DNA of 64,000 bases from Cryptomeria japonica (taxonomy: Eukaryota; Streptophyta; Pinopsida; Cupressales; Cupressaceae). The stretch lies in assembly GCF_030272615.1 (NCBI RefSeq), contig NC_081415.1:373403009-373467008 (forward strand), read 5' to 3'. The translations under genes were made by a program, and so were the position numbers. Under the pieces are notes generated by a model, which saw nothing but the letters and a program-made list of their open reading frames with translations, had not been told where the DNA came from and did no database searches. Shown piece after piece: positions 10,943-22,228 of this stretch; the first letter of the stretch is position 1, and every line of letters starts with the position of its first letter.

Positions 10943-13063
10943 CATTCTCTGCTCCAACAACCTGTACAACTGAAAAATGTCCTAAAAAAATTCTAAAAAT
11001 CTGAAAAAGTCCTTAAGAAAAAAATAAAAATAAAATCAAAAAACGTCCTGGAGAAAAAAAAAAAAAAAGAGAGAAAATGCCTCAGTAAAAACCTGGTAAA
11101 CAAGCACCTTGGTAAAAGAAAAAAGATCTTTGCCAAGCAGGTGGCAAACAGGCACCTCTTGTACTTGAGCACTCCATCTATCAACGCAACGTTGGCATTT
11201 CCCGCTTTCATGCATAATTGCTTTCGCTTGTACATATTTCAGTAACTTTTGTGACATCCTGGTTCATTGGAACCCTCATCGCTTGAAACTGATTAATTTC
11301 CTAGTCTTAGGTTAATCGACAGAGCACATTACATGTCCTAAGCAGTGTCAACCAAGTCAACTATTACGTCAGTGAAACATGGTCGTCCACTCCAAGTTAG
11401 CCACCTATCTCCTGATTACTGAAAAGTTTTATCACTGAGTACACAAGCAAACCAACATTACAGAAAACAATCACCAAACAGTTTGAGCTATGAATGAAAA
11501 ATTTCTTTGTGTTGTCTTTTATATTAGTTTTCAATTATTATCCCTCTAAGTAACTCGAGGAAGTCTATCTTGACTAAGAGGAGCAAGGATTGGGGGCATA
11601 ATATTTTCTTTGTTTTCTACTTGTAGGAATGATTCTAATAATCTGGAAACATCTAATTAGTTGGGTGTCTTTGATAAGAGCCTTCACATCAAGGTGAAAT
11701 TGCCACACATACCTTGACTCCGCTTATTTGTATGCTACAAGGAGGTTCACATCATTTATTTGTCTGTTTTGAGGGAATTTCTTTATCATGCATTTCGAGT
11801 CCCTGTGAAATGTCCAAGGATATGAACGAAAAAAAGGGTCATTGCGGACAAGATAATTAATAGTGCACATGAAAAGAAAGGAACTCTAATCTGCCTGCTA
11901 TGTTTGTTAATGCTCAGTGATGAAACTTAAACATTTCAAATCTAGTGACTAGGTTTAAGTTGCATTTCATTCTGCATTTTTAGAATTTAGAGTGATTTTG
12001 GAATGGTAATAATGATCTCTTTATCTTCTGAATGAGAGTTGGAAGCATCATCATTTCTTAGCTAAGTGGTCTCTTTTTCATCACTTCTCTGATTGAGTAC
12101 TTGTATATTGAGATGTTAGCTACATACATACACATGTTATATAGATTTATACATTCATTTACTTTCATCTTATTGCATAAAAAAATGAAAAAATTGCATT
12201 CCTAAATACTCATTTTCATCATTTTTTAGATATGAAAGAAACAAAAAATAAACATCCATATTAATTTGCATTACATCCATTCTAAACAGCTATGCATACA
12301 TATAGAATAAAGCATATAGAACAACATCTCATAATCAATCAACACAAGTACGATGAAATCAAATCAAGAGCTCGTAAATGAGCTGTCCTTAGTCCATTTT
12401 CGGGATCAAAATCAAAATCTGATGTCGATTCTCTCATCAAAATTTCCCGATGTCGACCACTTAGCACTTTCATGCTCAAATCAATTTTTCGAATCATTTT
12501 GTGCTCAACGCTAAATCTCAATTTAATTCTCAAATCAACTCTAATTTTAATCATCAATGCCAAATTTTAAAAAATTCCTCTGAATCATTTGTGCTCAAAT
12601 CATTATCGTCGCCAAAAATTGCCTATAATCATCATGTGCCCTCGCTATCCTTCGATTTCACTCCCGAGGGGGCATACTTGATCTCATGACCTCACATCTT
12701 CAAAGTCAAAAAAATTTCAAATCTTCATCAAAAGTCACACAAAAATCTTTTTCAACTAAAGAAAATCAATCAAATTCTTATTGCTAAGGGGCATCTTATC
12801 TTCATCGCTTCATATCAGGTTGAGATCTCTCGATCATCGAAATCAAATCAATCGCTACAGGCATATCAGTTTCATCAATTCAAATCAAGCTGATATTTGC
12901 CTTCATCTTAATCAATCTCTTAAACGTCAACCAGTTTCATCGCTTTACATCAAGCTGTTTATTCATTTAAACTCAATCAAAAGTTTAAAGACTATCTTTG
13001 ATCACAAGCTCAATCTAAGCAGGTGTTCAGTTTCATCACATCAAATCAAGATAGATAGTTTAT
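10943..13063 (+). other. 3' UTR of Tat element 2, left part
   Basis: A-rich sequence (10970-11080) and a diverged copy of the AAAACCTGGTAAACAAGCAC motif (11087-11155) recall element 1. AT-rich sequence follows, then a zone of degenerate repeats around CAGTTTCATC..TTCAAATCAAGCTG (12780-13060). The same repeats resume at 24159 after the nested insertion. No convincing protein is encoded. Confidence 0.7.
13059..13063. repeat. Target site duplication TTTAT, left copy
   Basis: TTTAT directly precedes the TG of the left LTR. The same five bases follow the CA of the right LTR at 24154-24158. Five bases is the usual Ty3 duplication, and the flanks outside belong to one continuous repeat zone. Confidence 0.88.
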
Positions 13064-15664
13064 TGTTGTCACTCAAATTGCACCTATAATGCACAAGCTG
13101 AAAGCTCAAGCAACTTGGTGACACATGGGATAATTCTCGGGCCTATGGGTTGCCTATAGTGAGAATTAACCTCCAGATGAAGGGTTGGTTCCCTATGAAT
13201 AACTCTAAATCTTTACCAAGAAAAGGGATAGGAAAACTTAAAATGAAACTAGAAAGAATTTGCAAATGCTAAACCAAAGTGAAGCATCAATAAGGTATCT
13301 CAAAATGACAGAAATACATTTCTAAAAACACCAATCTGCACAAATAGACTTCTATTTCATAGCACATAAATATTTCATGCAAAGGATTTAAACTTCAAGA
13401 AATTGAAAGGAAAGAAAAATTTCACAATCAACCAAATGAACCAACTTATCACAATGCACAACTTGTGACTTACAAATGAGACAGAAAATTTAAAGGTTAT
13501 CTAGGCAATAACACAATAAACTAGCTCTCAATCATGAATAAGAAAATGAACTCCAAAATATAAGGCATAAGCTGATAATTTTTATTCAGAATTATGTCAC
13601 AAAACTGCATATGAGCTACAAGAATGAATTCTCTACTAAAACTAGCAAGAGAATGATCAAGAACTAGTGAAGAAAGATAAAACTTTTTTACTTTATACAA
13701 AAACCTTCCAAAAGGTAGAGGAAAGATAACTCCAGAATGACTGAAGATGAACTCCCACTAAAAATATCTTTTCTGAAAACTGATCCTCACATAGAAATAA
13801 AAAAGCCACCAAAAAAGGCTTCAAAACATGCAAAAAGAACTCATGCAAAATTGCTCTCAAGTGGGTAATAACCGCCTGCATTAACTGCCAGCACATGACA
13901 GATTAACATTCAACTATCGGGACTGCTGATGGCTTGTCGCTATGTCGGAGGGATTAACATTCAAGCACCTTTTCATTGCAATATAGCGACAGCTGCTAGA
14001 TCTTCAGGAACCCGTTCGCTTTTTAACCACCTCTTTTACCTTCAAACGGGTCCACTTTTGAGTCACTCATCTGCAAACCCTTGCCACGTGTTACAATCTG
14101 ACTTGTCTGTGGCCACCACCTGGGCTCCACCTAAACACCTTAACACTTTAGACTAGACCCACCTCTTCCTGGGCTCGCCTTGGTTCTTCTTCTATGCTTT
14201 GCCACATGGCACATCCTAATTCGTTCCGAGCCATCCTTGACGGCCACCTCAACTGCCACATCACCAGTCGCTATGTCGCAGAGGATAACCATTGAGCATC
14301 TTCATCTTATGGTATAGCGACGACCATTGGATCTTCTCAGACTTGCATGACCCTTATCTCACTTGGGCACTCACCTTTTCCACACATGCTTTGTCACCAA
14401 GTCGCAATGAGTATTTGACGATCATCTTCCAATCGCGACATAGCGACAACCGTTGCATCTTTCTTGATCACCATTGATCTTTCTGACTTGCTTGTTGGTT
14501 AATCTCTCTGAGCAAGTCTCTCTTATGCCACAGTGTCACCATGCGTCAACCTACAACCCACTCATGAGATCCACCTAGGCACCACCTTTCTGACAGGCCT
14601 GCCATGCGTCAGCCTACAACCCGCTCACGGATCCACCTGGACTTCCATGTTGCCTTTGGTTCTATTGGATATCATTCTTTTGGCCAAACTACTCCCTCGG
14701 TGAGCTATTTATAAGTCTCATCGAACCTGCAATTTCATCGATGCCTTTATCTTATCACCGGGACCAGTTCTGATTTTATTGATATACCCTATGTCGATGG
14801 AACTAAGCCTTCGGCGAAACCTTTTAGAGATTCATCATGGCCAAGGTTTGCTCAACATTCATTTTGATGACATGCCACTAGTCTATCGCGTCATCACCAC
14901 TAGACCTTCAGCCTCTTCTACCATCCGTGCCACGTCACCAACCACTGGACCGCCACCTCACTAGTTGCCAAGTCACGATGATATATGGCGAGCATCTAAC
15001 CATCACGACATAGCGACAACCATTCGATCACCGTGAACTGCGTCCGATCTTCTTGACTTTCTCAACCTTTAGCCTCTTCCCGCCAGCCACTCACAAAATT
15101 TGGATGCCTTGAGATGCGTGCGCACGCGGGGGGCTGACCACTTCCTTAATCGGTCATTTGCCAAAAGCCCATAAGCTTTGACACTATAGTTACATGTGTT
15201 CTTATATTTAAATGTGATAAACTCCCTCTGCACTACCAATGTGGGATAAATGATTTTACACATCCACTGTTATTGCCTGTGTTCTACGCCTGCGCCTTTG
15301 TTTGAAAACTTCTTAGCCTTTTCAAAATGTCATTTTATCATGTAGCAGGGAGGATTTGGCAAGAGTTGTGTTGGTTTTACGCCGGACAATAATGCATTTA
15401 CCTGAAGGTTTGATAGCCATGCCATTTCATCTGCAATGGAGCATAAATATCTCTATGATCTATAGCATGTTGAGCTCAACCCTCGTGGGAGCCACATTTT
15501 AACCCACTTGATGTCTTACTTTTCCTATATCTGCACATGAAGCAAACAAGTTAGACAAAAACAATGCATTTTTAATTTCTCGAACATGATTTGACCTTTT
15601 CAAAATGAATGAATGAAAGCCTTCATTAGGGCACTAAATTTGGAATGTGCAAAATTTGGTAACA
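13064..15664 (-). repeat. Element 3 3' LTR (2601 bases)
   Basis: On the minus strand it begins TGTTACCAAATTTTGC and ends GTGACAACA. It aligns with 22229-24153 along its length, except for about 675 bases (roughly 13479-14153) missing in the other copy. It holds repeated GTCGCTATGTCG and CGACATAGCGAC motifs. Small open frames inside have no counterpart in known proteins. Confidence 0.92.
13930..15020. repeat. Inverted 12-base motifs GTCGCTATGTCG / CGACATAGCGAC in the LTR
   Basis: GTCGCTATGTCG occurs near 13936 and 14269. Its reverse form, CGACATAGCGAC or TATAGCGAC, occurs near 13981, 14312, 14436 and 15006, usually followed by RACCRTTGGATC. The other LTR keeps diverged forms near 22755, 22924 and 23493. 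Facing pairs could form hairpins or bind a dimeric protein. Confidence 0.7.
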
Positions 15665-15700
15665 TTTTTGGCAACCTCTCAGGGGTGTTTTCCTGCTAAA
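15665..15700 (-). promoter_or_regulatory. Element 3 polypurine-tract region
   Basis: On the minus strand GAGAGGTTGCCAAAAA lies directly before the LTR start TGTTACC. It is only moderately purine-rich; the position is the main evidence. Confidence 0.5.
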
Positions 15701-15949
15701 CACTATAGACTAGTCATGACTTATCCATTGGGCTTATGGAGTCATCTCAGCCCTCTCTCCAAATGGAACTTCTTGAAATTTAGCTGCTCCATAGCATGAC
15801 AGCAAAACAAAAATAGGAAAACTAGGAAAAAACAAGTGGTGCTTCCTAAAATAGAAACCACAAAACTGTGCATGAGCACTTATTGAAACTCAGAATAGCA
15901 AAAACAAAAAACAAAATGTGCATTGACACTGATTAACCTAAATGAAATA

Positions 15950-17329
15950 TCAAAGGCAAGCTTTGAGATGAATCACATTAACTAGGATTGGAAGGGTTTC
16001 ACCATTCAACTTTGAAAGTTGAAAAGCATTATGTTTCTTTTTCTCAGTAATGATGTATGGGCCATCCCATATGGCATCAAATTTAGTATGCTTTCTAGGC
16101 TTACTCTTTAATTCATCCCACTTCAAAACCAAATCTCCCTCATTGAAAACTCTCAGAGCTGCCTTCTTGTCGAAAGTCCTCTTCATCTGAGCTTGATGAT
16201 TTTCAATAGTCAACAATGCTTGCTTTCTTACCTCCTCCAACTCCATTAGTTATGCCAACCCAACCTGCATGGGTTCTTCTTGCAACATTTCTAGCTCTCT
16301 AATCAGAGTTAGTGTAGGCATTTCAACTAAAATTTGGAGTCTTGCCTCTTTACCATAAATGAGAACATAGGGAGATATACATGTATCTCTCTTAGGGGTG
16401 ATTCTATCAGCCCACAAAGCATGTTTCAGCTGAGTGTGCCAAGTTCTCTGATTATCTTCTATTGTCCTCTTGATTATCCTAATCAAGTTCTTATTAGTAG
16501 ACTCAGATTGTCCATTACCCTGAGGGTAATAATTGGACGAAGTACTAAAAAATATGTTGTTCTGGACAGCCCATTTAGTAATCATAAATCCCACAAAAGC
16601 TAATGCATTGTCTAAAATAATAGAATCAAGGATACCAAACCTTGCTACTAAGTCCTAATAAAAGTTTAGGACTACACTTTCATTTGCCTCCTTCAAGGGT
16701 ACAACTTCACTCCACTTGGTAAAGTAATCAGTGGCTATCAAGATCAATTTATTCCCAGAACTTGATGGTGGATTGATGACTGATAAAATCAAGACCCCAC
16801 TTCATGAATGGTTGTTCAAATTGAACAGGTTGCAGGGGTAAAGCTATCATCTTCTGTTTGCCTACAAATACTGCACAATTCTTACATGTCCTTACCCAAG
16901 CATATGCATCTTTATGCAATTCAGGCCAAAAATATCCTACCCTCATGATCTTTAATGTTGTATTCTGTGGTGCAAAGTGACCAGCAGCTAGTCCATTATG
17001 GAATTCCTCTACTATTCTGTCAGTTTGATCTGAATCTATGCATCTTAAGAATACACCATTAAAATCTTTTTCAAACAAAATTCCATCCAAAATAATATAA
17101 GGGATAGCTTGAAGTCTATAGTATATTTGTTTAGCATTGTTTAGGCCTTTAGGACACTCACCAGTCTGAAGAAAATGCATCATTTCTTGCACCCAACTTG
17201 TAGGAGGTGTTGCTACAACAATTGGCTCATTATCTTCATGAACTAGGACAGCTTCTTGATTCTCTTTTTTGCTATTTTCTATGTGATCATCAAGTTGTTC
17301 GCATAGTCCCTTACCTCTAATCAGCTTTA
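15950..17329 (-). pseudogene. pol: Element 3 integrase
   Basis: The H-H-C-C finger is EEFHNGLAAGHFAP...CKNCAVF, with GYFWPELHKDA between. The core has D in KWGLDFISH, D in IILDNALAF and E in GNGQSESTNKN. It is preceded by a linker with SWVQEMMHFLQTGECP. A frameshift between about 16750 and 16594 and a few stops break it. The C-terminal part (16246-15950) reads VLKWDELKSKPRKHTKFDAI, then ends HLKACL. All three catalytic residues are visible, so the damage is in the frame and not in the active site. Confidence 0.92.
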
Positions 17330-17719
17330 TTACCTTGATATTGACATCATACTCCATCACTTTAGTGATCCAACCAGCTCTTTTGTCATTAAGATCTCTG
17401 TTCAACAAAAAATATTTTATACTAAGATGAGCAACCATTAGGTGAATTTTGTTATTTGAAAGCATGTGTCTAAATTTCTTTAGACTTCTAATGACTGCTA
17501 ATGCATGTTTCTCAACAAAAGAATAATTTTGTTCGTACCTTTCTAGACCTTGGCTAAAGAATGCTATTGGCTACTCCAATCTATGATCATTCTGTTGAAT
17601 AGTTGAAATAGTATCAAAAGTACCAAAAGCATATAATATAAAATCGTTTGTAAATTCTGGATTAATCAAAGTAGGAGTTGATGCTATGGCAGTCTTGATT
17701 TCTTCAAAATTATTCTTAG
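17330..17719 (-). pseudogene. pol: Element 3 RT-linked RNase H
   Basis: Continuing the RT frame after a stop near 17720, FILYAFGTFDTIS, PIAFFSQGLERYEQNYSFVE and KHALAVIRSLKKFRHML form the Ty3 RNase H. NDKRAGWITKVMEYDVNIKV and LIRGKGLCEQLDDH follow. No second RNase H stands between this and integrase, unlike elements 1 and 2. Confidence 0.85.
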
Positions 17720-18656
17720 CTTATTTGGACCAGTTGAAAGTAACATTTTTCTTAAGCATGCTAGTTAATGGCTTCATAAGAAATGCTATATTGGGGATGA
17801 ATCTCCTTACAAAATTGATTCTACCTATAAAGATTCGAAGGCCTTTTTTATGTGCAGGTAAAGGAAAAGATAAAATAGCACTTACCCTCTCCAGATCTAT
17901 GGTTATTCCATGTTTGGAGACAATATAGCCCAACAACTTATCCTCGTGTACAACAAAAATGCACTTTTTAGGATTTAAAGATACTCCATATTCTCTACAC
18001 CTTTCAAAAATCTGCCTTAAGTGAGAAAAGTGCTCTTCTACATGCTTTGAAAAAATGGTTACGTCATCAAGATAAACCAAAACATATTTATTTATCAGAC
18101 CTTGAAAGGCCATATCCATTGCCCTCTGAAAGGTTTATCCTGCATTAGAAAAACCAAAAGGCATTTTCCTATATGCCATTGTTCCCCATTTTGTAGTAAA
18201 GGCAATTTTAAATTGGTCATCCTCTTTTACCAGAATCTGATTATAACCAGAATAACCATCAAGTAGTGAAAATCTATCTGAACGTGAAACTACTTGTAAG
18301 ATCTGCTCCATTGAGGGCAGTGGGTAATGATCTTGTAGAGAAGCTTTGTTGAGATCTCTAAAGTCTACACAAAGTCTAAGCTCACCATTCTTCTTTCTTA
18401 CAAGAACCAAATTTGAAACCCAAGATGAATGCTTTATAGGAAATATGATTTTACCTTAGATCAGCTTGTTTAGTTTTATATTCATGAGATGCTCGATTTT
18501 TGTATTAAGGGGCCTTTGCTTTCGTCTCACAGGCTTGGCATCAACTTCCAACTCTATGGTGTGTTGGGCTAATGCGGGGTTAAATCCCTTCAAATCTTCA
18601 TACTGCCATGCAAACACGTCATTGAACTCTTGACAAAGCAAAACAAATGCTCATTT
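17720..18656 (-). pseudogene. pol: Element 3 reverse transcriptase
   Basis: The domain reads FNPALAQHTIELEVDAKPVR, LVLVRKKNGELRLCVDFRDL, LLDGYSGYNQILVKEDD and YRKMPFGFSNAG. The intact catalytic box follows in VLVYLDDVTIF, then SLNPKKCIFVV and LLGYIVSKHGITID. Stops lie at about 18454 and 18132. The frame is shared with the RNase H and protease upstream. Sequence features place it in the Ty3 family; the exact lineage needs a tree. Confidence 0.92.
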
Positions 18657-18983
18657 CTCTTCAGCTCTACATACCTTTCCAAGTTTTAATAACTTATCTC
18701 TGAAGATCTCAATAGGTTCGTAGTGCTCCTCTTTAACCAACATGCTACTTTTTTCCTTTCTAACCTGATCAGTAGTGTTAAAGATTGACTCAAGGATTAC
18801 CAATCCTTTTGGCAGCTTATTACTTTTCAATTGAAGAATCTGATTTTCATATTGCTTTACAAATTTATGTTGATTACCTGCTGCAAATTTAGCCTCTTCA
18901 ATAAGAAAATTAATAATTTGTTCATCTGAATCAAAGACTTTCCAATTGACACTGTTATCTAGAATTGAAGGCCTAACAACCAC
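18657..18983 (-). pseudogene. pol: Element 3 linker between extra RNase H and RT
   Basis: About 110 residues (VVRPSILDNSVNWKVFDSDE, then NFLIEEAKFAAGNQHKF) join the RNase H to reverse transcriptase in the same frame, with single stops at each end. I recognise no domain. It may simply be a spacer in the polyprotein. Confidence 0.6.
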
Positions 18984-19430
18984 TTTGACATATTATTGTT
19001 TTTTAATATTTCTTACCTCATCTGGTATGTCAAATTGAGCACCCAAGGTAGCCAACTTATCTGCTTCCTTATTCTGATTTCTAGGCACGGACAACAAATT
19101 GAAAGCATCAAATTCTTCAATGAAGTCCCATATCTTATGCTTATACATTTTAAGGACGTCATTTTTAGTCACATTGACACCTCTTACTTGATTTACCACT
19201 AGCTCACTATCCCCAAATACTTTTCTTTTTCTAGCCCATTCTAATCCATGTGCAAGTGACTCATATTCAGTTGTATTATTAGTATAGCTAAAAGTAAATC
19301 TAAAGGTTGAAAAGTATTTCTTACCTTCAGGAGAGATTAACATAACACCACCTTTGGAACCAACTTTGCTCCTCGAGCCATCAAAATAGAGTTGCCACAA
19401 TTTATTGTTCTGTTGTTCACCCTATTGATT
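18984..19430 (-). pseudogene. pol: Element 3 extra RNase H upstream of RT
   Basis: LWQLYFDGSRSKVGSKGGV, NNTTEYESLAHGLEWARKRK, VFGDSELVVNQVRGVN and VPRNQNKEADKLATLGAQF make a complete RNase H fold with D, E, D and D of the active site. It strongly resembles the second RNase H of elements 1 and 2 (FFDGS..NGSGAG, AEYEALV, YGDSQLV). However, it sits between protease and reverse transcriptase, in the same frame as both. The placement is therefore native to the element and not a product of local rearrangement. It would be a second RNA-degrading activity, or a structural tether as in retroviruses (an inference). Confidence 0.9.
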
Positions 19431-19508
19431 GGACAATTGATTGTCACCCTTTTCAAGATTAGGGACAGCGACACCTTCTTCATGGATCATGTAGACACCT
19501 AGCTCTAA

Positions 19509-20090
19509 TTATTCCATATGCTTGAATGGATCTTCTTCATCATTCTCTACTGCCCATTCATCTAATACTGCATCAGGTATCCCTTCTATTGGGGTATTTG
19601 GATCTGGGATATCAGGTTGTTCATTAGATTCTTGTATAGATAAATTTGCATTAACACTTGGAATGTATGGTTCTATATGATCATTAGCTAACAATTCTAA
19701 TTTTATGGTCACTTTGGTACCATATCTTGTTCTGAAAAACATCTGTGACCAATCAGAAGATAGATACCCACCCAACTTGGCTGTGAAATCTCTGGACAAG
19801 CATAAAGCAAAGTAAGGTGGAAAATTTATGATGTAGACATCTTGTGGGATTGAGAAGTTTGGACATGCATGCAATATGAGATCCAAATTTTTAATCACAC
19901 CTACTATGTTTATTGCTATCCCATCTATCTTGACTACCCCTTTTGAAAGAGGCTCATATGTCAAACCCAGCTTATCAACTATCTTCTTTGGCATGAGAGA
20001 ACTACTTGCACCTGAATCAATCATACAATTATGTACTAGGTGCTGACCTATGATTAAAGTTAGATAAAAAGGAGGGGGTTTAACCTTCTA
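19509..20090 (-). pseudogene. pol: Element 3 aspartic protease
   Basis: FYLTLIIGQHLVHNCMIDSG begins the retropepsin-like protease. The active site is intact as DSGAS, followed by KLGLTYEPLSKGVVKIDGI and a second beta region (FPPYFALCLSRDF). A low-complexity tail (QPDIPDPNTPIEGIPD) leads to the RNase H. The enzyme would cleave gag-pol during particle maturation. Confidence 0.88.
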
Positions 20091-22061
20091 GGTTTGTTGT
20101 TCGCCCTTCTTTTCTTGAGGGGCATTGGATAAGACTACTTTGGGTTTCTCATTAGAAATCTCTTGTGACAAAGAGATGTTAGACAAGGCATTTTTAAGCA
20201 AATCCTTTTGCCTTGGAAGAGCTAAGGAATCCCACATTGAGACACTGACATGCGTCTTTTTCAATTGATCCAAAATATTAAATGAACTTGTACTAACCTT
20301 TTGTTGTCCTCTTTTAACAACAACATCATTTTGAACTTGTGTTGTATGTAATTGACCTCTTGGTTGATCCTTGTTGACCACTGGTTGCCCTTTTGGTAGG
20401 ATTTGTGTGTTCAGAGTGGGTTGAGGTCCAGGTGGTGCTTGTTGGCTTATAGAAGCCTGATTGATGTCTTTATCAGCTTGTTGTCCTATATCAATGGGTC
20501 TCTTTTTGGACCGTGTATTGGCTGCAATAGAAGTATAGGACTGATTTTGAGCTTGTGGCTGATTTACTCCACATAATTCTTCACCTTGCCAATTGATGAA
20601 GGTGACATCCAAGCCTTATTCAGAATGAGAAAATTGTTGATCATGATTTCCATGAGTACTATTTTCTAAGACAACAACATTATTTTGAACCATGAGTGCT
20701 TGATGTAGCATACCATTTGAACAAGTGGTCTGATTATGAGGTTGGTTGCAAGGGTAATATCGATCATAATCTGATGTCATGTTGTTTTGAGCTAGGATGG
20801 TATCTCTGGATGTGCTGATAGTGTTGGGATTGTAAGGTATATTGGATCTTTGGTTATAATTTCTTCTTTGACTTTGAGGGTCAACTTGATAAGGAGGCTT
20901 GTTCTAATAAGGGGCTTCATAAGGCTTGGTATTCTGGGAAACTTGCTTTTCAATATTGGTCATTTTGTTACCAAAGCCTTCGAACATGGTTTTCATTTCA
21001 TTTTTAAACTCCTGAAACTCTTGATTTGGGAGTGTGACAGTATTTGCTTGGGCTGCAACTTGATAATTCAGTACTAGTAAAGGTGGGAAAATGACTAGAG
21101 GAGGCTCTAAAAGAGGTACAATAGGTTGTATTTCTGAAAATATGGGCATTGGGGGCCTAGGGGCTATTTTACCAGCCTAAATTAGGCAGTTTTATGCTCT
21201 AATAGAAACATCAAATGCATTTGGTAGAGTATTTTCACCCATAGACTGAATCATGACTAAAATGTCACTATTAAGAGCCCTAAGATTAGATAGAAATGCA
21301 TGTGCAGGAGTAGGCCTTACCGTGATAGGGATTTTGTTCCAAGTCTTCTGGAAATGAAAATTGAAGTCGGTCATTTGCTCTTGGGGGGATCTCTTTATGG
21401 TACTCAGTTGTTCTAATAGTGACAAATGGTCAAATTTGTCCTCAAACTATGAATTTAATCTATCACCCAGTTGATCCCAGGCATCAATTGAGTTTATAGG
21501 TAATCCTTTGAACCATTGAAGCACTTTCCCTTTAAATGAGGCAGCCAAGAGTCTGATTGCAACATTCTCTTGTGTGATATGATGTACACCACACAACGAA
21601 GCTACATCCCTTATATGTTCGATGGGAGTGGTCTGATCTTCTCCTGTGAAAAAAGGTAGACTTTTCAATGCTGCTATAGGAATATCATCATAATGAGTAA
21701 GATTCAAAGGGTTGCCTTTATTGAAAGGTACAAAAGGCTGAACTCTTGGCAGAGCCATTGGGATAACAGGTGGATTCACTTGTGGATTATGGGTAATAGA
21801 TGGCTGAATTAGGGTAGTTACAAAAAGAGGATTTATGCGGGTGGCAAAATTAGGCTGAGAATTAGGTAGAGGAGAAGAATTAGATAGGAGATTAGAATCT
21901 TGAGTTTCCTGAAAAACTTCAATTGACGAACTTTCTAGAAACTCAACTGTTGAATTTGTTGCTTTCTCTATCTTTTTCGTTGTCCTTGACCTTCTCTGTG
22001 ATGGTGGTAGCTCAATATGCTCAACTGGATCCTCGCTCTATCTGGTTTGATACTTTTTCAT
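20091..22061 (-). pseudogene. gag: Element 3 gag
   Basis: The start is the first ATG after the leader (22061), in frame with the whole polyprotein. The core reads FTGEDQTTPIEHIRDVASLC, LLAASFKGKVLQWFKGLP, LLEQLSTIKRSPQEQMTDFN and FHFQKTWNKIPITVRPTPAH, which is a Ty3-type gag capsid region. A Gln/Asn/Pro-rich tail follows with no standard zinc knuckle. Several stops interrupt it (about 22039, 21444, 21189, 21178, 20907). Gag would form the particle that packages element RNA. Confidence 0.85.
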
Positions 22062-22206
22062 AAGCTAATATCATTGAATCTGCATAGAAACTAAGAAAAT
22101 GAGTCGCCAGCTATGAAAATTGTTGCCTCTGAAGGCTGGAATTACTGCTTCTCACACCAAAAGAAGCAAGAGTGAATATTTTTTAAACTCAGATAGCTCA
22201 AACGTG

Positions 22207-22227
22207 TCCCACTGGGCGTGCCAAAAA
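22207..22227 (-). promoter_or_regulatory. Element 3 primer-binding site
   Basis: Just inside the 5' LTR the minus strand reads TTTTTGGCACGCCCAGTGGG, close to the TGGCGC..CCGGTGGG form seen in many plant Ty3 elements. A host tRNA 3' end would prime minus-strand DNA here. Confidence 0.75.
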
Positions 22228-22228
22228 C

